Source: Rhodospirillaceae bacterium UBA1479
GTDB lineage: Bacteria; Pseudomonadota; Alphaproteobacteria; Rhodospirillales; Casp-alpha2
Reading direction: 5' to 3'
Length of the DNA: 64,000 bases
Assembly (NCBI GenBank): GCA_002325375.1
Contig: DCRZ01000008.1
Coordinates: forward strand, 1,438 to 65,437
Under the pieces are notes generated by a model. It saw only the letters and a program-made list of their open reading frames with translations. It searched no databases and was not told the DNA's origin. This document shows, in pieces, positions 49,125-57,630 of this stretch (position 1 is its first letter; each line of letters opens with the position of its first letter). A program made the translations under genes and the position numbers.

Positions 49125-49214
49125 GGATGGGGCACTCCCGGTCCGCAGTATGGAGCATCGTCTGGATGCTTCCTATGCGAAATATTATCGTCAGGATATG
49201 TCTCATTCGTTGAA

Positions 49215-49245
49215 AATTGACCAATGCAAAATTGACCTATTTGGT
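49215..49245. promoter_or_regulatory. Candidate operator cluster upstream of the winged-helix regulator
   Basis: AATTGACC occurs twice (49215-49222 and 49230-49237), 15 bp apart. The second copy runs into TTGACCTATTTGGTTGAA, an imperfect inverted repeat that holds the 11-mer also found before the barrel gene. Located 91-121 bp upstream of the regulator start. Confidence 0.45.
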
Positions 49246-49338
49246 TGAATTGCACTTGGATCGATACGGTTCAGGCAGCGGAGTTCGCCCGCGCTCCACA
49301 GGTAGCGCGGGGAAATACGTCATTCGGGAAAAAGAAAA

Positions 49339-49415
49339 TGGTCGGAGCGGCGGGATTCGAACCCACGACCCCCACACCCCCAGTGTGGTGCGCTACCAGG
49401 CTGCGCTACGCTCCG
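49339..49415 (-). tRNA. tRNA-Pro(GGG)
   Basis: 77 nt with encoded CCA. Acceptor CGGAGCG/CGCTCCG, D-arm GCGCAGCCTGGTAGCGC, anticodon arm CCACA-CTGGGGG-TGTGG (anticodon GGG), T-arm CGTGGGTTCGAATCCCGCC. Lies downstream of the MerR-type gene on the same strand. Confidence 0.97.
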
Positions 49416-49582
49416 ACTACATTATTGGCGCCGCGATTATTTGCCTTGGGAGGGCTCGCGGCGACCGGCAGGTGCATCGGGGCAAACCCCCGGTGACGTG
49501 CGGGCCGGACTATACTTGCTGCGCCCAGTGGGAGCAACAACCCTGGCCGGGTCCGAACGATTTTTCTGAGCGGGCCGCGGGC

Positions 49583-49981
49583 TTAGTTGAGAAGGGCCCG
49601 GATATCCTTCAATTCGGCCAATACGGCGGCCAGTTGCGCCGTCTGCCCGTCGTCCGTGGGGACGGATTTCGGCGCCGGCGCCGCGGGCATGTCCTGGCCC
49701 TCGCCGCCGTCGTCGGTGACGCCGTCCTTCAGCAGCTTCTGCACGCCCTTGATGGTGTAGCCGTCTTCGTACAGCCAGCGCCGGATACGGTCGAGAAGCA
49801 CGATGTCCTCGGGCCGGTAATAACGCCGGCCGCCACCGCGCTTCATGGGCTTGATCTGGGGGAATTTGGTTTCCCAGAACCGCAGCACGTGCTGCGGCAG
49901 GCCGAGCTCGTCGGCGACTTCGCTGATCGTGCGGAACGCGCCCGCCGACTTCTTCACAGTCCTGGCGTCATCGGCAGGCAT
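49583..49981 (-). CDS. MerR family transcriptional regulator
   Basis: 132 residues. MerR-type HTH: FRTISEVADELGLPQHVLRFWETKFPQIKPMKRGGGRRYYRPEDIVLLDRI, with the usual arginine-rich wing. The C-terminal part is short with no Cys metal site. This group always follows ihfA in alpha- and gammaproteobacteria. Its targets are not known. Separated from ihfA by 13 bp. Confidence 0.92.
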   Translation of the reverse strand: MPADDARTVKKSAGAFRTISEVADELGLPQHVLRFWETKFPQIKPMKRGGGRRYYRPEDIVLLDRIRRWLYEDGYTIKGVQKLLKDGVTDDGGEGQDMPAAPAPKSVPTDDGQTAQLAAVLAELKDIRALLN

Positions 49982-49994
49982 CGCTACGCCGCGC

Positions 49995-50300
49995 CTAGCT
50001 GTTGCTTATGGAACGATTGATCCGGCTTTTCAGGACCTGCGACGGCCGGAATACCAGAACCTTCCTGGGAAGGATTGGCACTTCCTGTCCGGTCTTCGGG
50101 TTGCGTCCGATGCGCTGTCCCTTCTGGCGGACGGAGAAACTGCCGAACGACGAAATCTTCACGGTTTCGCCACGCGCCAGGGCATCCGTCATATAGCCCA
50201 GGACATTCTCCAAGAGGGCCGCGGATTCATTCCGCGACAGCCCGACTTCCTGATACACCGCCTCACCCAGCTGTGCGCGGGTGATTGTTTTACCAGCCAT
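49995..50300 (-). CDS. ihfA: Integration host factor alpha subunit
   Basis: 101 residues. HU/IHF fold: TITRAQLGEAVYQEVGLSRNESAALLENVL, KISSFGSFSVRQKGQRIGRNPKTGQEVPI with the DNA-intercalating RNPKTG arm, and VLVFRPSQVLKSRIN. Bends DNA and supports sigma-54 promoters, replication and recombination. Lies in the plsX-fabH-ihfA-merR order common to alphaproteobacteria. Confidence 0.96.
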   Translation of the reverse strand: MAGKTITRAQLGEAVYQEVGLSRNESAALLENVLGYMTDALARGETVKISSFGSFSVRQKGQRIGRNPKTGQEVPILPRKVLVFRPSQVLKSRINRSISNS

Positions 50301-50407
50301 AATTTTCGGTCCCCCTTAGGTCCGCGAGCGAGGCAAAGGGTATCCTCGCCGGAGAAAGCCGTCAACGTCAAAGGGTTGCGTGTAACAACCTAAAATCAGG
50401 CGGGAAA

Positions 50408-51415
50408 TTACCAACGTACGAGGGCGGAGCCCCAAGTCAGCCCACCGCCCATGGCTTCGAGCAGAAGCAGGTCACCGCGCTTGATCCGGCCGTCCTTGAC
50501 GGCGGCATCCAACGCCAGCGGAATGGACGCGGCCGAGGTGTTTGCATGCCGGTCCACTGTCGTAACGACCCGTTCCGGCGACACACCCAGTTTGCGCGCG
50601 GTCGAGTCGAGAATGCGCTTGTTGGCCTGATGCGGGACGATCCAGGAAATGTCGTCGCGCTCCAGGCCGTTGGCGTCCAGCGCCTCGTCGACCACGGCGG
50701 CCAGATTGGTCACCGCATGGCGGAAAACCTCGCGTCCGACCATGCGGACATGGCCCACGGTCTGGGTCGAGGACGGCCCGCCGTCGACGTAGAGAAGGTC
50801 GTTGAGCTTGCCGTCCGAATGCAGATGCGTGGACAGGATGCCGCGTTCCTGGTTGTGGCCGCTGCCGGCGCCGTCATCGCCCGCGCTGGCGCCGTTGGCG
50901 GATGCCTGCAGGACAACGGCCCCTGCCCCATCGCCGAACAGCACGCAGGTCGAACGGTCTTCCCAATCGAGAATTCGGGAAAACGTTTCGGCACCGATCA
51001 ACAGAACGGTCTTGGCCTGACCCGATCGGATGAAGGCGTCGGCGGTGGAAATTCCATAAAGGAAACCCGAACAGACGGCCTGAATATCGAAGGCGGCGCC
51101 GTTCGACATCCCAAGCCGCGCCTGCACTTTTGTCGCCGTCGAGGGGAAGGTCTGGTCCGGCGTCGTTGTCGCCAGGATCACCAGATCAATGTCGTCGACG
51201 GCGATTCCGGCATGGTCGATGGCCCGTTCCGCAGCAGCGAAAGCAAGGTCGGAGGTGAACTGTCCGTCCTCGGCTATATGGCGCTGGCGGATGCCCGTGC
51301 GTTCGACGATCCATTCATCGGTGGTGTCGACGCGTTGCGCCAATTCGTCGTTCGTGACGATACGCTCCGGCAGATAGGAGCCGCAGCCCAGAATGATCGA
51401 GCGAGGCATGGTCAT
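50408..51415 (-). CDS. fabH: Beta-ketoacyl-ACP synthase III
   Basis: 335 residues from the ATG at 51415 overlapping the plsX stop (ATGA). Catalytic Cys in IQAVCSGFLYGI, His in WIVPHQANKRILDS, and Asn in DRHANTSAASIPLAL. An insert with ASANGASAGDDGAGSGHNQERG near residue 190 is typical of alphaproteobacterial FabH. Starts fatty-acid synthesis by joining acetyl-CoA to malonyl-ACP. Confidence 0.96.
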   Translation of the reverse strand: MTMPRSIILGCGSYLPERIVTNDELAQRVDTTDEWIVERTGIRQRHIAEDGQFTSDLAFAAAERAIDHAGIAVDDIDLVILATTTPDQTFPSTATKVQARLGMSNGAAFDIQAVCSGFLYGISTADAFIRSGQAKTVLLIGAETFSRILDWEDRSTCVLFGDGAGAVVLQASANGASAGDDGAGSGHNQERGILSTHLHSDGKLNDLLYVDGGPSSTQTVGHVRMVGREVFRHAVTNLAAVVDEALDANGLERDDISWIVPHQANKRILDSTARKLGVSPERVVTTVDRHANTSAASIPLALDAAVKDGRIKRGDLLLLEAMGGGLTWGSALVRW

Positions 51416-52530
51416 CCGTTGGCCACCACTCCGGACCCGCCGTTTCCGTCGGGGACATCCGGGCCGTTGGCCGGGATATCGTCGTCGGTTTCCGTCAGGA
51501 TGCTGGGATCGAAGGAGGCACGAAACTGTTCGTAGTCCTCCTTGATGTTTTCGTTGAAATTGTTGGAAATCAGCTCGTAAGCGACGTGGATTGCGTTGGC
51601 GAAGCCGACCGCATCGGTGCCGCCGTGGCTTTTTACGCAGATTCCGTTCAGGCCGACGAACATGGCGCCGTTATAGCGCCGGGGGTCGACCCGCATCTTG
51701 AAGGTCATGAGCGCCGATTTCGCCAGCATGGCGCCCAGCTTGGCCGGCAGGGAACTGGTCAGGGCTTCCTTCAGGAACTGGCCGAACAGCTTGGCCGTGC
51801 CTTCGGCCGTCTTGAGCGCGATGTTGCCGGTGAACCCGTCGGTGACGATCACGTCGACGGTGCCGGCACCGATATCGTCGCCTTCGACGAAGCCGTGGAA
51901 GTGCAGCGGAAGCTTGGAGTTCATCAATCCCTTGGACGCGAGTTTGACCGCCTGGTTGCCCTTCAGGTCCTCCTGACCGACATTGAGAATGCCGACGGTG
52001 GGCTTTTCCAGGCCCAGCACGTTGCGCGCGAAGACCTCGCCCATAACCGCGAACTGGATCAGGTTTTCGGCATCGCATTCCACATTGGCGCCCAGGTCGA
52101 GCATGACGCTTTCCCCACGCCGTGTCGGGAAATAAGTCGCGATGGCCGGCCGGTCGATGCCCGGCAAGGTCTTGAGCACGAACTTGGCCATGGCCATGAG
52201 CGCGCCGGTGTTGCCGGCCGACACGATGCCCGCGGCCGTGCCGTCGCCGACGGCGTTGATGGCCAGGCGCATGCTGGAATTCCGGCCCTGGCGAAGCGCC
52301 TGGGCCGGCTTGGCGTCGTTGGTCACGATATCGGCCGTATGACGCACCTGACACGCTGCGCGGGCCCGGGGAAACCGGTCCAGCAGCGGGTTCAGGCGGG
52401 CTTCGTCACCGAACAGGAGAAAACTGACACCCGTCAGTCGCTCAAGAGCCGTGTCCACGCCTTCCACCACCATGTCCGGGGCATTGTCCCCGCCCATGGC
52501 GTCGATGGAGAGCGTCAGGTTATCCGACAA
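51412..52530 (-). CDS. plsX: Phosphate acyltransferase PlsX
   Basis: 372 residues. SIDAMGGDNAPDMVVEG opens the protein. ASVVSAGNTGALMA-like and VMLDLGANVECDAENLIQFAVMGEVFA motifs are followed by VTDGFTGNIALKTAEG. Converts acyl-ACP to acyl-phosphate for phosphatidic acid synthesis. The C-terminal tail is acidic then Gly-rich. Coupled to fabH and preceded by rpmF. Confidence 0.96.
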   Translation of the reverse strand: MSDNLTLSIDAMGGDNAPDMVVEGVDTALERLTGVSFLLFGDEARLNPLLDRFPRARAACQVRHTADIVTNDAKPAQALRQGRNSSMRLAINAVGDGTAAGIVSAGNTGALMAMAKFVLKTLPGIDRPAIATYFPTRRGESVMLDLGANVECDAENLIQFAVMGEVFARNVLGLEKPTVGILNVGQEDLKGNQAVKLASKGLMNSKLPLHFHGFVEGDDIGAGTVDVIVTDGFTGNIALKTAEGTAKLFGQFLKEALTSSLPAKLGAMLAKSALMTFKMRVDPRRYNGAMFVGLNGICVKSHGGTDAVGFANAIHVAYELISNNFNENIKEDYEQFRASFDPSILTETDDDIPANGPDVPDGNGGSGVVANG

Positions 52531-52580
52531 GGAAATGTCCTTTCCCGACTGCCTCGTTGTGTTAGCGCCTGGAAAGCAGG

Positions 52581-52766
52581 CTACGCGGCGTCGTCGGCTT
52601 CGATCACTTCGCGGTCGTCATAATGACCACACGCCTGACACACATGGTGGGGGCGCTTCAGTTCACCGCACTTGGGGCATTCGTTATACGAAGACGGCGA
52701 CAAGCGGTGATGGGCTCGCCTCATGTCCCTTTTCGACTTCGAGATCTTCTTCTTTGGAACAGCCAT
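52581..52766 (-). CDS. rpmF: Ribosomal protein L32
   Basis: 61 residues from the ATG at 52766 with GAAGGTG upstream. AVPKKKISKSKRDMRRAHH is the basic N-terminal tail, and CPKCGELKRPHHVCQACGHYDDREV carries the four-Cys zinc site. A 50S subunit protein. The gene order DUF177-rpmF-plsX-fabH is widely conserved. Confidence 0.97.
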   Translation of the reverse strand: MAVPKKKISKSKRDMRRAHHRLSPSSYNECPKCGELKRPHHVCQACGHYDDREVIEADDAA

Positions 52767-52871
52767 GTTGACTACACCTTCATTCAAAAAACGCCCGGGC
52801 GGCGAACCGCCTGCGGCGCAAAGCCGGTTACTTAAACAATCTCGCTTTTACCTGCAAGCGCTAACCCACCA

Positions 52872-53414
52872 TTATTTTTCAACATCGCGCAGTTTCGCAA
52901 GGACCGCGAAGGGGTTGTTTTTGGGCGGATCGGCCTCCCCGCCTCCGTTCTGGGCCGTATTTTCGACCATCGGCGCGTCTTTGGCGCGGGGATAAGGCTC
53001 CATTTCCAGGGCCGTATACTCGCAAACCGCCGCACCGGCATCAATCACGCCGTCCTCGATCAGATCGGGGGAATCGTCGTCGAAGGGGTCGAGGTCGGCA
53101 TCTTCGTTGTCAGGGGGCGTATCGATGTAAACGTGGCGAATCGGTCCCTCGATATGGGTCTCGACCGGCTCCAGAGTGACCACGCAGGACTGCACCAGAT
53201 CGGCGGCAACGGTTCCGTCCAGAACGAACCGGCGCCCCGGTTCGGCCCGCAGTTTGACGCGCGCAACCAGGGATTTGACTTCGGGAATGTCCAGGAAACC
53301 GGCCAGCGCCCGGCGCTCGTCATCGTCGGCGTCGATGGTCAGGGACACGACATCGCCGCGCAGCAGGTCGCTGATCGGAACCGGGTTATTCAGGGGAAAG
53401 GCGCCTTTTGTCAT
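52872..53414 (-). CDS. DUF177 (YceD-like) family protein
   Basis: 180 residues from the ATG at 53414, which overlaps the preceding gene's stop (ATGA). LVARVKLRAEPGRRFVLDGTVAADLVQSCVVTLEPVETHIEGP is the family's core, with one remaining Cys where many members have a CxxC. The acidic stretch DADLDPFDDDSPDLIEDG follows. Linked to rRNA/L32 metabolism in plants and bacteria; the molecular role is uncertain. Placed before rpmF as usual. Confidence 0.93.
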   Translation of the reverse strand: MTKGAFPLNNPVPISDLLRGDVVSLTIDADDDERRALAGFLDIPEVKSLVARVKLRAEPGRRFVLDGTVAADLVQSCVVTLEPVETHIEGPIRHVYIDTPPDNEDADLDPFDDDSPDLIEDGVIDAGAAVCEYTALEMEPYPRAKDAPMVENTAQNGGGEADPPKNNPFAVLAKLRDVEK

Positions 53415-53965
53415 TGCCCGTCCCCTTCCGGTGCCCATTCAGGGCCCGTGAAGGCAACGCGGCCGGCAAGCAGGTCCGCATCCCCCAGGGCCGCCAAGCT
53501 TGCCGTCTGGGCCCGTACGTAGCCTGCCAGGCGCCCCACGGCGGCATCAGGGGGCGTGACGTTGCGGTAAAGGTTACGGCGCAGGGCACCCTCCAGGGCA
53601 CCCTCACCGCCCGTCAGCCCCTCGCGGTAGGCGGTCATGCGGCCATAGAAGCCCTCGACCATCCTCTGGATACGCCGGCGCACGCCCTCGTCGCCGAATC
53701 CCATCTCGCGCAGATTAAGGTCCAGATCCTCGAACAGCACGTCGAACAGGTCCTGCTTCAGCTGGACAGGCTCCGGGGATACGCGGTTCAGGCGTTCCAG
53801 AACCAGGAACATGTGCAGCAGGATCAGATCGTAGCGGCCGTCTTCCGTGTCGGCGACGCCGCCGGCCCCATAGAACGCGGGCTGGCGCGCCTGACGCACG
53901 ACGTCGCCATACAGGCTGCGTGCGGTCTTGGCGCCGGAAGAACGCTTGAAAAGGGATAGGATCAT
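53411..53965 (-). CDS. Ubiquinol-cytochrome c chaperone (CBP3-like)
   Basis: 184 residues from the ATG at 53965. AFYGAGGVADTEDGRYDLILLHMFLVLERL, LFDVLFEDLDLNLREMGFGDEGV and IQRMVEGFYGRMTAY match the CBP3/UQCC1 family, which helps cytochrome b or bc1 assembly in mitochondria and alphaproteobacteria. Soluble and helical. Divergent from bamE, with 146 bp between them. Confidence 0.92.
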   Translation of the reverse strand: MILSLFKRSSGAKTARSLYGDVVRQARQPAFYGAGGVADTEDGRYDLILLHMFLVLERLNRVSPEPVQLKQDLFDVLFEDLDLNLREMGFGDEGVRRRIQRMVEGFYGRMTAYREGLTGGEGALEGALRRNLYRNVTPPDAAVGRLAGYVRAQTASLAALGDADLLAGRVAFTGPEWAPEGDGQ

Positions 53966-54111
53966 CGCCGTTTGAACCGGATTTGGGGAAAAACCGCCAT
54001 ATGGGCCCTGGACATGCGCACTCGCGTGACTAATTATCAAGTCCGATTTACCGGGTCCGTTTAGCAAGTCGTGCCGGGCCTTGCACGCAAGAAGATCGTC
54101 ACCGGCCGAAC

Positions 54112-54633
54112 ATGACACGAAATCCTACGCCCTATCGCAAGCTTATCTCCGCCCGCCCCTGGCTTGGCCTGACGGCCGCCGTACTGGTGTCCGTGGCCGT
54201 CGCGGGCTGCGCCACGCGGGTCGCGGTGCGCGGTAACCTGCCCGATTCCGAACGCCTGGCCGAAGTCGTGCCCGGTGACATGAGCCGCGAAGAAGTGGCC
54301 GAAATCCTTGGCTCTCCGTCCAGCGTCACGCCTTTCGATTCGCACCTTTGGCTTTATATCAGCGAAAAGACGGAAACCTTTGCCTTCATGGCGCCCAAAG
54401 TTCTGGAGCGCAACGTGATCATGGTCCGTTTCAGCGACAAGGGACTGGTCAAGGAGGTCAAGAAGCTCGACCTGTCCTCGGCCCAGGATATAAAGCATGT
54501 CGAGCGGATCACGCCGACATCCGGCAACGAGATCACCTTCTGGGATCAGTTGTTCAACAACATGGGGCGCTTCAACAAAAACAACACCGACAGCGTCACG
54601 CCGGGCGGGCCGACTGGCGGCGGCTTGCCGTAA
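54112..54633 (+). CDS. bamE: Outer-membrane assembly lipoprotein BamE
   Basis: 173 residues. The lipoprotein signal ends AVAGC (Cys33). The SmpA/OmlA fold at about 55-130 has MSREEVAEILGSPSSVTPFDSHLWLYISE and LVVRF-like strands (VIMVRFSDKGLVKEVKKLDL). A polar tail ends in Gly/Pro. Stabilises the BAM complex that inserts beta-barrels. Divergent from the CBP3-like gene, as in many relatives. Confidence 0.94.
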   Translation: MTRNPTPYRKLISARPWLGLTAAVLVSVAVAGCATRVAVRGNLPDSERLAEVVPGDMSREEVAEILGSPSSVTPFDSHLWLYISEKTETFAFMAPKVLERNVIMVRFSDKGLVKEVKKLDLSSAQDIKHVERITPTSGNEITFWDQLFNNMGRFNKNNTDSVTPGGPTGGGLP

Positions 54634-54685
54634 CGCAGCGCGCGGACTTGGCTGCCCGCTCTTTTATCTCGCCCGATCAGACACG

Positions 54686-54717
54686 AAAAAGCCCCGGAGC
54701 AAACCGCCCCGGGGCTT
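54686..54717 (-). terminator. Terminator after hppA
   Basis: On the minus strand, AAGCCCCGG and CCGGGGCTT pair around an 11-nt loop and are followed by TTTTT (54686-54690). It also stands between the convergent hppA and bamE genes and may stop bamE transcripts. Confidence 0.8.
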
Positions 54718-54746
54718 CGTCGTATTCGGTTCGTGAAGGTCCTGAA

Positions 54747-56837
54747 TTAGGCGAGAATCGCCAGCAGCAGGATCGCCACGATGTTGATGATCTTGATCAT
54801 CGGGTTGACGGCCGGGCCGGCGGTGTCCTTGTAGGGGTCACCGACGGTGTCGCCCGTCACGGCCGCGTGGTGGGCGTCGGAGCCCTTGCCGCCGTGGTTG
54901 CCGTCTTCGATGTACTTCTTGGCGTTATCCCACGCACCGCCACCGGAGGTCATGGACAGCGCCACGAACAGGCCGGTGACGATGGTGCCCATCAGCATGG
55001 CGCCGAGAGCCGAGAACGCCGCGGACTGGCCGGCAATGGCATTGACCACGAAGTACATGACCGCGGGTGCAAGCACCGGCAGCAAGGACGGCACGATCAT
55101 TTCCTTGATCGCGGCCTTGGTCAGAATGTCCACGCATTTGCCGTATTCCGGCTTGCCGGTGCCTTCCATGATGCCCGGGATTTCGCGGAACTGGCGGCGC
55201 ACTTCGACGACCACCTGACCGCCCGCGCGACCCACGGCCATCATGCCCATGGAGCCGAACAGGTAGGGCAGCATGCCGCCGATGAACAACCCGATGACCA
55301 CATAGGGGTCCTGCAGGGAGAAGGTCACCGAGACATCGGGGAAGTAGTGCTTGAGGTCCTCCGTATAGGCGGCGAACAGCACCAGGGCGGCCAGACCGGC
55401 GGAGCCGATGGCATAACCCTTGGTCACGGCCTTGGTCGTGTTACCGACGGCGTCGAGCGCATCCGTGGTCTTGCGCACGTCTTCCGGCAGATTGGCCATT
55501 TCGGCAATCCCGCCGGCGTTGTCGGTGACCGGACCGAAGGCGTCGAGCGCCACCACCATACCGGCCAGCGCCAGCATGGTCGTCGCGGCGATGGCGATGC
55601 CGAACAGACCCGCGTTCAGGTAGGAGATGATGATGCCGGCGCAGATCACGATGACCGGCATGGCCGTTGCTTCCATGGACACGGCCAGCCCCTGGATCAC
55701 GTTGGTGCCGTGGCCGGTTTCAGAGGCCGCGGCAACGCTTTTCACCGGGCGATAGTCGGTGCCGGTGTAGTATTCGGTGATCCACACGATCAGCCCGGTC
55801 ACGCCCAGGCCGGTCAGGGCCGTGATGAACAGCTGCGTGCCGGTCACCGTCTTGGCGCCCATCGGGATGGCCGTTTCCCAACCGATGAACATGGACACGA
55901 TGCCACCGATCAGCGCGGCCGAGATCACGGCCGAGGCGATGAAGCCCTTGTAGAGCGCGCCCATGATGTTCTGGCTGGCGCCCAGCTTGACGAACCAGGT
56001 CGAGATCACCGAGGCGACGATGCACACGCCGCCGATAACCAGCGGGAACAGCATCATCTGCTCCTGGGCGGCACCCGTGAAGAAGATGGCGGCCAGCAGC
56101 ATGGTGGCGACCATGGTCACGGCGTAGGTCTCGAACAGGTCGGCGGCCATGCCGGCGCAGTCACCCACGTTGTCGCCCACGTTGTCGGCGATGACGCCGG
56201 CGTTGCGGGGATCGTCTTCGGGGATGCCGGCTTCGATCTTGCCGACCAGGTCGGAACCGACGTCCGCACCCTTGGTGAAGATGCCGCCACCCAGACGGGC
56301 GAAGATCGAGATCAGCGAGGCGCCGAAGCCCAGGGCCACCAGGGCCTCGAGGATATGACGCATGCCGGCGGCGGTGTTCGGGTCGATCATTTCACGCAGC
56401 ACGACGTAGTAGCCGGCGACGCCAAGCAGCGCCAGACCGACCACCAGCATGCCGGTAACGGCGCCGGATTTGAACGCGACGTCCAGGCCGCCGGCCAGGC
56501 CCTGCGATTGGGCGGCTTCGGCGGTGCGCACGTTGGCGCGGACGGAGACGTTCATGCCGATGTAGCCGGCCAGACCGGACAGGACGGCACCGATGAAGTA
56601 GCCGATGGCCACGGTCATGCCGAGCTTCAGGCCAAGCAGAATGCCGATCACGGCGCCGACGATGGCGACGGTCGTGTACTGGCGGTTCAAGTAGGCGGCC
56701 GCACCTTCCTGAATGGCGGCGGCGATTTCCTGCATACGTGCGTTGCCGGCAGGCGCCGACAGGACGGAGCGGATGGCATAGGCGCCGTACAGTAGCGCCA
56801 GGACACCGCAAGCGATGACCAAGGTGTAAAGCGACAT
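54747..56837 (-). CDS. hppA: Membrane-bound proton-pumping pyrophosphatase (K+-independent type)
   Basis: 696 residues, about 16 membrane helices. Pyrophosphate/Mg motifs: GGGIFTKGADVGSDLVGKIEAGIPEDDPRN, IADNVGDNVGDCAGMAADLFE, and GPVTDNAGGIAEMA near 435. The ion-dependence marker in GNTTKAVTKG is Lys469, the residue typical of K+-independent H+-pumps. Uses pyrophosphate hydrolysis to move protons across the inner membrane. Own transcription unit with AAGGA before the ATG and a terminator after it. Confidence 0.97.
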   Translation of the reverse strand: MSLYTLVIACGVLALLYGAYAIRSVLSAPAGNARMQEIAAAIQEGAAAYLNRQYTTVAIVGAVIGILLGLKLGMTVAIGYFIGAVLSGLAGYIGMNVSVRANVRTAEAAQSQGLAGGLDVAFKSGAVTGMLVVGLALLGVAGYYVVLREMIDPNTAAGMRHILEALVALGFGASLISIFARLGGGIFTKGADVGSDLVGKIEAGIPEDDPRNAGVIADNVGDNVGDCAGMAADLFETYAVTMVATMLLAAIFFTGAAQEQMMLFPLVIGGVCIVASVISTWFVKLGASQNIMGALYKGFIASAVISAALIGGIVSMFIGWETAIPMGAKTVTGTQLFITALTGLGVTGLIVWITEYYTGTDYRPVKSVAAASETGHGTNVIQGLAVSMEATAMPVIVICAGIIISYLNAGLFGIAIAATTMLALAGMVVALDAFGPVTDNAGGIAEMANLPEDVRKTTDALDAVGNTTKAVTKGYAIGSAGLAALVLFAAYTEDLKHYFPDVSVTFSLQDPYVVIGLFIGGMLPYLFGSMGMMAVGRAGGQVVVEVRRQFREIPGIMEGTGKPEYGKCVDILTKAAIKEMIVPSLLPVLAPAVMYFVVNAIAGQSAAFSALGAMLMGTIVTGLFVALSMTSGGGAWDNAKKYIEDGNHGGKGSDAHHAAVTGDTVGDPYKDTAGPAVNPMIKIINIVAILLLAILA

Positions 56838-57065
56838 TCTCGTTTATCCTTCATGCATGTGAATAGTGCCGCCGGGATAAACACTCCCCTACCCCAACAT
56901 TCGGCGGCCCTTGTGATTATTATTCAGCCGGCGTCACAACATGCGATTCCGACCGGAAAGCCGCCGGGAACATACGCAAAGACTTTTCATAAAGCAACCG
57001 CCATGGGCAGGAGCGTGACCCGCGCAAGCCGCTGTCAGGGGCCGAAAAAACCGACCGATGGCGGG

Positions 57066-57524
57066 TTATTTCTGGGGGGTGTCGACGACCGATTGGATCA
57101 GCACGCTCTGCACCACGTCCTTGCCCAGGACGATGTCGGCACGCAGTTGCAAGCGCTGCTGCAGGATGGCCAGATTCAACTGGTCCTGATCCTTCAACAT
57201 GCGCGGGATGAAGGTGTGAAGATCCTTGAAGAAGGCGTCCTTCAGGACCGGCGTCATCTTGCGCACTTCGGCAAAATGGTCGTCGTTCCAGACTTCCAGC
57301 TTCAATTCGAATTGGAAGTTTCCAAGCACCTTGCCGTTGCCGAAAACGTTGACCAGCAAGGGAGTCATCTCGACGAACTTGGCTTCGCCCTTGCTCGGCC
57401 GCTTTGGTTTTTCGACCTCCGCATGGGGATTGGCGAAAGGACCGAGCTCCATCCATTTCATGACGCCGACGGCGCCGCCGAGGATGCAGATCAGAACGAT
57501 GAACCCGATAAAGATCTTTTTCAT
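57066..57524 (-). CDS. FliL-like basal-body-associated family protein
   Basis: 152 residues. One N-terminal membrane helix (IFIGFIVLICILGGAVGVM), then a periplasmic domain with FVEMTPLLVNVFGNGKVLGNFQFELKLEV. The end is LQLRADIVLGKDVVQSVLIQSVV, similar to the stomatin-like FliL core. FliL supports stator function in flagella, but no other flagellar gene is in this window, so a non-flagellar role is possible. Follows thiL on the same strand by about 105 bp. Confidence 0.72.
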   Translation of the reverse strand: MKKIFIGFIVLICILGGAVGVMKWMELGPFANPHAEVEKPKRPSKGEAKFVEMTPLLVNVFGNGKVLGNFQFELKLEVWNDDHFAEVRKMTPVLKDAFFKDLHTFIPRMLKDQDQLNLAILQQRLQLRADIVLGKDVVQSVLIQSVVDTPQK

Positions 57525-57630
57525 TAGCGTTGGCCGTCAGCCGTTCCGTCTGTGGTCAGGGAGATCGCGTGGCGTCATTATGCAGGTGGCGGCCGGGCGT
57601 GCAATGCGGACGATCACCCCGCCCCGACCG

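Noticed and set aside
54348..56795. 815-codon plus-strand frame over bamE and hppA
   Set aside because: Very His/Gly/Asp-rich shadow of the pyrophosphatase gene. It also overlaps bamE in another frame and has no domain.
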